Assembly: GCF_937960835.1 (NCBI RefSeq)
Contig: NZ_CALGPC010000015.1
Span: 62,001-126,000, forward strand
Direction: 5' to 3'
Length of the DNA stretch: 64,000 nt
From: an uncultured Ferrovibrio sp.
GTDB taxonomy: Bacteria; Pseudomonadota; Alphaproteobacteria; Ferrovibrionales; Ferrovibrionaceae
Part shown: piece after piece, positions 59,342 through 64,000 of the stretch
Position numbering within the stretch: position 1 is the first letter of the stretch
How the letters are laid out: the number at the start of each line of letters is the position of its first letter
The notes under the pieces: generated by a model
What the model saw: only the letters and a program-made list of their open reading frames with translations
Databases searched by the model: none
Told to the model about the DNA's origin: nothing
Program-made: the position numbers and the translations under genes

Positions 59342-60261
59342 TCGCCAGCAATCCTATTCGGTTCCGGTTTTACAGCCGGTTCCTCGGGTAATGCTCCGCG
59401 CGCTTCGGCGACCTTAGCCTCGCGAAGAGTGACAATCAAAACGCCTACCAAAGTCAACGCCGCCCCGATCAGCACACGCTCGCTGAGCCGCTCGCCCAGA
59501 AACACAATACCGGAGACGATTCCGAGGATCGGCGCCAGTGTGAACCCCGGGTTGACGATGCTGACGGGATAGCGTCGCAGCAAAAAATAAGCTCCGCCGT
59601 GACCGATCAGTGACACACCAAGCACGGCATAGGCAACCATTCCCCAATGCACCCAGCTCGCATCCATGGCGCTCTGCATCTGACCGTCCTCCACAAGGAA
59701 GGAAATCAGCAGCAGGCTCGGGCCGCTGATCGCGCCGACCCAGGCCTGCATGGTGAACGTATCCACGCCCTGAATGCGGCGTACCAGGATCTGCCCATAG
59801 GACATCGCAAAAACGCTGCCCAGGCAGTAAAGGATCGCGCCTTTATAGCTGAACACCCGGGGATCGAAGCTGATGATCATGGTGCCAAGGAACGCAAGCG
59901 CGATGCCGAGCCCTCGTTTCCAGCGCACCCGCTCACCCAGCATCGCCCAGGCCATGAGGGTCGAGATCGGCACGCCCAGCTGAACGACCACAGCAACGAC
60001 CGACACGTCATCGGCCAGTGCAATCCCGTTGAACATCAGCGCGAAATGCAGGGTACCCATGAGCAACGCCGAGGGCAGGACAAGCTTCATCTGTCCCTTC
60101 TGCCATTTCAGCCAGGGGATCATGAGCAACGCCAGACCGAGAAAGCGTAACCCGGTGAAAAAGACCGGCGGAAACTGTGACACCGCGATCTTTGAGGCGA
60201 CGAAATTATAGCCCCAGATGGCGCAGATCAGCAGCATCAGGGCGATGTGCGGGGGTTTCAT
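59338..60261 (-). CDS. EamA-family (DMT) transporter
   Basis: A 307-residue inner membrane protein with ten helices in two EamA halves (ICAIWGYNFVASKIAV in the first; GIVFLGERLSERVLIGAALTLVGVLIV in the second). The Drug/Metabolite Transporter superfamily exports amino acids and metabolites; the substrate here is unknown. ATGA overlap with the amidase start suggests co-translation, an arrangement that could hint at transport of cell-wall-derived products, but that is speculation. Start at 60261 chosen over an ATG six codons upstream. Confidence 0.85.
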   Translation of the reverse strand: MKPPHIALMLLICAIWGYNFVASKIAVSQFPPVFFTGLRFLGLALLMIPWLKWQKGQMKLVLPSALLMGTLHFALMFNGIALADDVSVVAVVVQLGVPISTLMAWAMLGERVRWKRGLGIALAFLGTMIISFDPRVFSYKGAILYCLGSVFAMSYGQILVRRIQGVDTFTMQAWVGAISGPSLLLISFLVEDGQMQSAMDASWVHWGMVAYAVLGVSLIGHGGAYFLLRRYPVSIVNPGFTLAPILGIVSGIVFLGERLSERVLIGAALTLVGVLIVTLREAKVAEARGALPEEPAVKPEPNRIAGE

Positions 60262-60325
60262 GGGCGGGGACCCTAGCAAAGCCAGGGTATTGCAAGCTAC
60301 GCTTCTTTGCGAAACGGTTATGCGC

Positions 60326-60350
60326 CTCGTGCAAGGGGGGTATGCACGAG
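60326..60350. promoter_or_regulatory. Palindrome upstream of the winged-helix regulator
   Basis: CTCGTGCA (60326-60333) and TGCACGAG (60343-60350) form a perfect inverted repeat with a 9-bp spacer in the 149-bp gap between the divergent EamA gene and the regulator. A dimeric regulator could bind here to control either gene. No clear promoter boxes are seen. Confidence 0.5.
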
Positions 60351-60410
60351 TGTGCCGATTGCAGCCGGCTGCCCCAGGGGCGGCAGCAAAGTATGGAAAC
60401 AGGCAGACTC

Positions 60411-60977
60411 ATGACGAAAAACAGTGCATCCGGCGACAAGGCCGAGGCAGCACAGACCGCCCGGCGCCCGATTGTCTCTTCTGCACATCTGGCCAGCGAA
60501 AAACTGACCGCGCTGAGCGAGTTTGAATTCGCCCTGATGATGACTGGCAATGCATTCAGCCGGTGGATCGTGCGCTGCATGACAGCAGCCGGTCAGCCTG
60601 ATCTGGCAGCCTTGGATGTGATGGTTCTGCACAGCGTCAATCATCGCGATCGGCCAAAGCGACTCGCCGATCTTTGTCTGGTGCTGAATGTCGAAGACAC
60701 TCACACCGTCAATTACGGCCTCAAGAAGATGGTCCGCCTGGGCCTGATCCAGGGTGAGCGGCGGGGAAAGGAGATTTTCTACTCCACCACCGAAAAGGGC
60801 CGCGCCCTTTGCCTGGAATATCGCAAAATTCGGGAGGAGCTGCTGGGCGATGCCTACGACCTGATCCGCCCCGCCCTGACAACCTCTAGTCAGGGTGACC
60901 CCTCCAAGATCGCCGATCTGATGCGGGCGCTGTCCGGCATGTATGATCAGGCGGCCCGCGCCGCAGCGTCATTATAG
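60411..60977 (+). CDS. Winged-helix (MarR-like, COG5631-type) transcriptional regulator
   Basis: A 188-residue regulator with a winged-helix domain at about 65-140 (LDVMVLHSVNHRDRPKRLADLCLVLNVEDTHTVNYGLKKMVRLGLI). The pattern IVSSAHLASEKLTALSEFEFALM before it marks the predicted-regulator family related to MarR that often sits beside hydantoinase/oxoprolinase genes. The start may also be the ATG at 60393; a hairpin (60368-60387) lies just upstream. It is followed after 78 bp by the hyuAB fusion, with a palindrome over the promoter of that gene, so it is likely its repressor. Confidence 0.8.
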   Translation: MTKNSASGDKAEAAQTARRPIVSSAHLASEKLTALSEFEFALMMTGNAFSRWIVRCMTAAGQPDLAALDVMVLHSVNHRDRPKRLADLCLVLNVEDTHTVNYGLKKMVRLGLIQGERRGKEIFYSTTEKGRALCLEYRKIREELLGDAYDLIRPALTTSSQGDPSKIADLMRALSGMYDQAARAAASL

Positions 60978-60987
60978 GCCGCAGGAT

Positions 60988-61010
60988 AACGTTGACATTT
61001 TATCAACGTT
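60988..61010. promoter_or_regulatory. Palindromic operator over the promoter of the hydantoinase gene
   Basis: AACGTTGA (60988-60995) and TCAACGTT (61003-61010) are a perfect inverted repeat with a 7-bp spacer. The left arm contains most of a perfect -35 TTGACA (60992-60997); a -10-like GATCGT lies 17 bp further. It could also act as a weak terminator for the regulator gene, as T4 follows, but the AT-rich stem argues for an operator. Confidence 0.6.
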
Positions 61011-61055
61011 TTGTGATCGTGCGCCCCTCATTTGACTCGCTTCCGGAGTTTTTCG

Positions 61056-64000
61056 ATGTCCCAGACTTCATCCGCCTCCTCCACCAACGGCCAGTGGGAA
61101 TTCTGGATCGACCGGGGCGGCACCTTCACCGACATTGTCGGCCGCAAGCCCGACGGATCGATCGTCACCCACAAGCTGCTGTCGGAAAATCCGGAGCGCT
61201 ATCGTGACGCCGCGGTGCAAGGCATCCGCGACCTGCTCGGCCTGAAAGCCGGAGAGCCGCTGCCAAAAGGCAAAATTGCCGCCGTGAAGATGGGTACGAC
61301 GGTAGCGACCAATGCGCTGCTGGAGCGCAAGGGCGACCGCGTGCTGCTTCTGGTATCGGAAGGCTTCGCCGATCAGTTGCGCATCGGCTACCAGACGCGC
61401 CCCAATCTCTTCGCGCTGCATATCGTGCTGCCCGAGATGCTCTACGAGCGTGTCGTCGAAGTGCCGGAGCGCGTGCGCAACGACGGCACCATCGAAACCC
61501 CGCTGGATCTGAAGGCCGCCGAGAAGGCACTGAAGGAAGCCTATGACGACGGCATCCGTTCCGTCGCCATCCTGTTCATGCATGGCTACCGCTATACCGA
61601 TCACGAGGCCAAGGTCGCTGAGCTCGCGAGGAAGATCGGCTTCACCCAGGTCTCGGCCAGCCATCAGGTTTCGCCACTGATCAAGTTTGTCAGCCGCGGC
61701 GACACCACCGTGGTGGACGCCTATGTGTCGCCGATCCTGCGCCGCTATGTGAATCAGGTCGCCGATGAGCTGACCGCGGCCGAAAACGGCATGCGGCTGA
61801 TGTTCATGCAGTCCAATGGCGGCCTGGCGGATGCGAATTTCTTCCAAGGCAAGGACAGCATTCTCTCTGGTCCGGCTGGCGGTGTCGTCGGCCTGGTTGA
61901 GACCTCGACCCGCGCCGGCTTCGACAAGGTGATCGGCTTCGACATGGGTGGCACCTCCACCGACGTCAGCCATTATGCCGGCGAATATGAGCGCGCCTTC
62001 GAGACCATGGTGGCCGGCGTGCGCATGCGCGCGCCAATGATGTCGATCAACACGGTCGCGGCGGGCGGTGGCTCGATCTTGCATTTCGACGGCGCCCGCT
62101 ATCGCGTCGGCCCGGACAGCGCCGGCGCCAATCCGGGTCCGGCCTGCTACCGCCGTGGCGGTCCGCTGACGGTCACCGACTGCAACGTCATGCTGGGTAA
62201 GCTGCAGCCGGATTTCTTCCCGGCCGTGTTCGGCCCGAACGGCGACGAGCCGCTGGATGCCGAGATCGTGAAGAAGAAGTTCGCCGAAATGCAGGCGCGC
62301 GTGCAGGCCGAGACGGGTGACAAGCGCAGCATCGAGCAGATGGCGGAAGGCTTCCTTGCCATCGCCGTCGAGAACATGGCCAACGCGATCAAGAAGATTT
62401 CGGTCGCCCGCGGCTATGACGTCACCAAGTATGTCCTGTCCAGCTTCGGCGGCGCCGGCGGCCAGCATGCCTGCCTCGTGGCCGACGCTTTGGGCATGAC
62501 CGAGGTTCTGCTGCATCCGTTGGCCGGCGTGCTCTCGGCCTATGGCATGGGTCTGGCCGATCAGCGCGTGCTGCGCGAGAAGTCGGTCGAAATCGTACTG
62601 GATCAGTCCGCCATCGCCGGCCTAGCCAATGAACTCGAAGCCCTCGCCAAGGATGCCCGCGACGAGATGCTGGCCCAGGGCGTGCCGGAAGCCAAGATCA
62701 GCGTGCTGCGCAAGCTGCATGTGCGTTACGGCGGCTCGGACTCGGCGCTGATTGTCGATTTCGGCACCATGGGTGAAATCAAGGCGGCCTTCGAAGCAGC
62801 TCATCGCCAGCGCTTCGGCTTCATCAGCCCGGAGAAGCAGCTCATCGCTGCCTCCGTCGCGGTCGAAGTCGTCGGCCAGGGCGAGCGGGCGCCGGATGTC
62901 ACCGAAACGGTGAAGGAAGTGCGCGATCAGCGCGACATCCCGGTGCAAGCACGGCGTCAGGCCTATATGGCAGGCGCCTGGCGCGACACGCCGATCTACG
63001 ACCGCACCGTGCTGCGTCCGGGCGAGACCATCAAGGGCCCGGCCATTATCACCGAGTCGACCAGCACCATCGTGGTCGAGCCGGGCTGGCAGGCGCGTCT
63101 GACCGAGCGCCGCGATCTGGTGCTCAAGCGCGTCGAAGCCCTGCCCGTGCGCAAGGCGATCGGCACCGAAGTCGATCCGGTGATGCTGGAAATCTTCAAT
63201 AATCTGTTCATGTCGATTGCCGAGCAGATGGGCTCGGTACTGGAGAAGACCGCCTATTCCGTCAACATCAAGGAGCGGTTGGACTTCTCCTGCGCCATCT
63301 TCGACCTCGACGGCGAACTGATCGCCAATGCGCCGCATATGCCGGTGCATCTGGGCTCGATGTCGGAAAGCATCAAGACGATCATGCGCAAGCGTGCCGG
63401 GCAGATGAAGCCTGGTGACGTCTACATGCTGAACGCACCCTATGCCGGCGGCACCCATCTGCCGGACGTTACGGTGATCACGCCGGTCTTCGACAAGGAC
63501 GGCAAGGAAGTGCTGTTCTATCTGGGCAGCCGCGGTCACCATGCTGATATCGGCGGCACCACGCCGGGCTCGATGCCGCCCGACAGCAAGACCGTCGAGG
63601 ATGAAGGCGTGCTGCTCGATAACGTACTGCTGGTGGATGGCGGCAAGTTTCTTGAAGAGGAAACCATTGCCATCCTGAAGAGCGGCAAGTACCCGTCGCG
63701 CAATCCGCATCAGAACATCGCCGATCTGAAGGCGCAGATCGCGTCCTGCGAAAAGGGCGCGCAGGAACTGCGCAAGATGGTCGACCAGTTCGGTCTGGAT
63801 GTCGTGCGCGCCTATATGCGCCACGTGCAGGACAATGCAGAAGAGTCCGTGCGCCGGGTGATCAGCCGCCTGAAGGACGGCGAATTCACCTATCCGATGG
63901 ATGACGGCTACGAGATCAAGGTCAAGGTCACGGTCAATCACAAGGACCGTACCGCCAAGATCGACTTCACCGGCACCTCGGGCCAGCATCCGACCAACTA
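61056..64000 (+). CDS. Fused HyuA-HyuB hydantoinase/5-oxoprolinase (3' end outside window)
   Basis: The first 981 codons of an ATP-dependent amidohydrolase fusion. The HyuA half (1-690) has the N-terminal WIDRGGTFTDIVG phosphate-binding motif (18-30) and FDMGGTSTDVS (near 295); the HyuB half begins near residue 708 (DPVMLEIFNNLFMSIAEQMG) with SMSESIKTIM, APYAGGTHLPDVT and GSRGHHADIGG. The single-chain form resembles eukaryotic and bacterial 5-oxoprolinases, which open 5-oxoproline to glutamate, but hydantoin, acetophenone or N-methylhydantoin substrates are possible. GGAG lies 7 nt before the ATG. No stop occurs before position 64000. Confidence 0.92.
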   Translation, partial: MSQTSSASSTNGQWEFWIDRGGTFTDIVGRKPDGSIVTHKLLSENPERYRDAAVQGIRDLLGLKAGEPLPKGKIAAVKMGTTVATNALLERKGDRVLLLVSEGFADQLRIGYQTRPNLFALHIVLPEMLYERVVEVPERVRNDGTIETPLDLKAAEKALKEAYDDGIRSVAILFMHGYRYTDHEAKVAELARKIGFTQVSASHQVSPLIKFVSRGDTTVVDAYVSPILRRYVNQVADELTAAENGMRLMFMQSNGGLADANFFQGKDSILSGPAGGVVGLVETSTRAGFDKVIGFDMGGTSTDVSHYAGEYERAFETMVAGVRMRAPMMSINTVAAGGGSILHFDGARYRVGPDSAGANPGPACYRRGGPLTVTDCNVMLGKLQPDFFPAVFGPNGDEPLDAEIVKKKFAEMQARVQAETGDKRSIEQMAEGFLAIAVENMANAIKKISVARGYDVTKYVLSSFGGAGGQHACLVADALGMTEVLLHPLAGVLSAYGMGLADQRVLREKSVEIVLDQSAIAGLANELEALAKDARDEMLAQGVPEAKISVLRKLHVRYGGSDSALIVDFGTMGEIKAAFEAAHRQRFGFISPEKQLIAASVAVEVVGQGERAPDVTETVKEVRDQRDIPVQARRQAYMAGAWRDTPIYDRTVLRPGETIKGPAIITESTSTIVVEPGWQARLTERRDLVLKRVEALPVRKAIGTEVDPVMLEIFNNLFMSIAEQMGSVLEKTAYSVNIKERLDFSCAIFDLDGELIANAPHMPVHLGSMSESIKTIMRKRAGQMKPGDVYMLNAPYAGGTHLPDVTVITPVFDKDGKEVLFYLGSRGHHADIGGTTPGSMPPDSKTVEDEGVLLDNVLLVDGGKFLEEETIAILKSGKYPSRNPHQNIADLKAQIASCEKGAQELRKMVDQFGLDVVRAYMRHVQDNAEESVRRVISRLKDGEFTYPMDDGYEIKVKVTVNHKDRTAKIDFTGTSGQHPTN

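Noticed and set aside
62622..63989. 455-codon minus-strand open frame opposite the hyuAB fusion
   Set aside because: Shadow frame; the plus strand encodes clear HyuA/HyuB motifs without interruption.

Overview
The window reads as a stretch of conserved chromosome from a GC-rich alphaproteobacterium, most like the Rhodospirillales and relatives. This is inferred from gene content and protein style: a PraR-like XRE regulator, two DUF1127 small proteins, an OhrR/Ohr pair, class II DAHP synthase, a TAXI-TRAP uptake system, and an intact division and cell wall (dcw) cluster next to the RNase P RNA gene. Genus cannot be settled by reading alone. I see no CRISPR array, insertion sequence, phage gene, defence system or tRNA.

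Layout. Positions 1-9.5 kb hold small transporter, regulator and stress modules: an MFS exporter with a 5'-truncated AraC regulator, ohr-ohrR with a palindromic operator, an orphan class Ia ribonucleotide reductase beta gene behind two NrdR-type boxes, a deacylase-AbrB membrane protein pair, and an AraC/LysE divergent pair. Positions 9.5-23 kb are mainly minus-strand metabolism: trmJ, cimA, gltX, nadE, a frameshifted TAXI-TRAP permease with its binding protein, a nicotinate phosphoribosyltransferase homologue, DAHP synthase and a D-lactate dehydrogenase. Positions 23-31 kb carry a UvrD-type helicase, prmA, two paralogous DUF1127 genes, an M24 aminopeptidase, an RraA-family protein and an exonuclease.

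Positions 31.4-56.8 kb are the cell envelope and division core. On the minus strand, in transcription order, are mraZ-rsmH-ftsL-ftsI-murE-murF-mraY-murD-ftsW-murG-murC-murB-ddl-ftsQ-ftsA-ftsZ, then lpxC, bamD, recN and ligA. Most dcw genes overlap by 1-14 bp, which suggests translational coupling. A rho-independent terminator follows ftsZ, and a bidirectional one separates lpxC from a plus-strand PraR-like regulator lying between lpxC and bamD. That regulator is preceded by an unusually well folded leader of about 124 nt (36262-36385), the best candidate here for something undescribed. mraZ has four TGGG direct repeats at exact 10-bp spacing over its promoter, the expected MraZ operator.

Positions 57-64 kb contain a secreted cysteine-containing protein, a small protein made of five exact 16-residue Phe-Ser-Asn repeats, rnpB, an AmpD/AmiD-type amidase, an EamA transporter, a winged-helix regulator flanked by two palindromes, and the first 981 codons of a fused HyuA-HyuB hydantoinase/oxoprolinase that leaves the window.

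Main points for a second look: the structured leader at 36262-36385, the 16-residue repeat protein at 57733-58098, the one-base frameshift in the TRAP permease at 16612-16618, the palindromes around the 60.4 kb regulator, and an operator-like motif shared by the two AraC/transporter loci.
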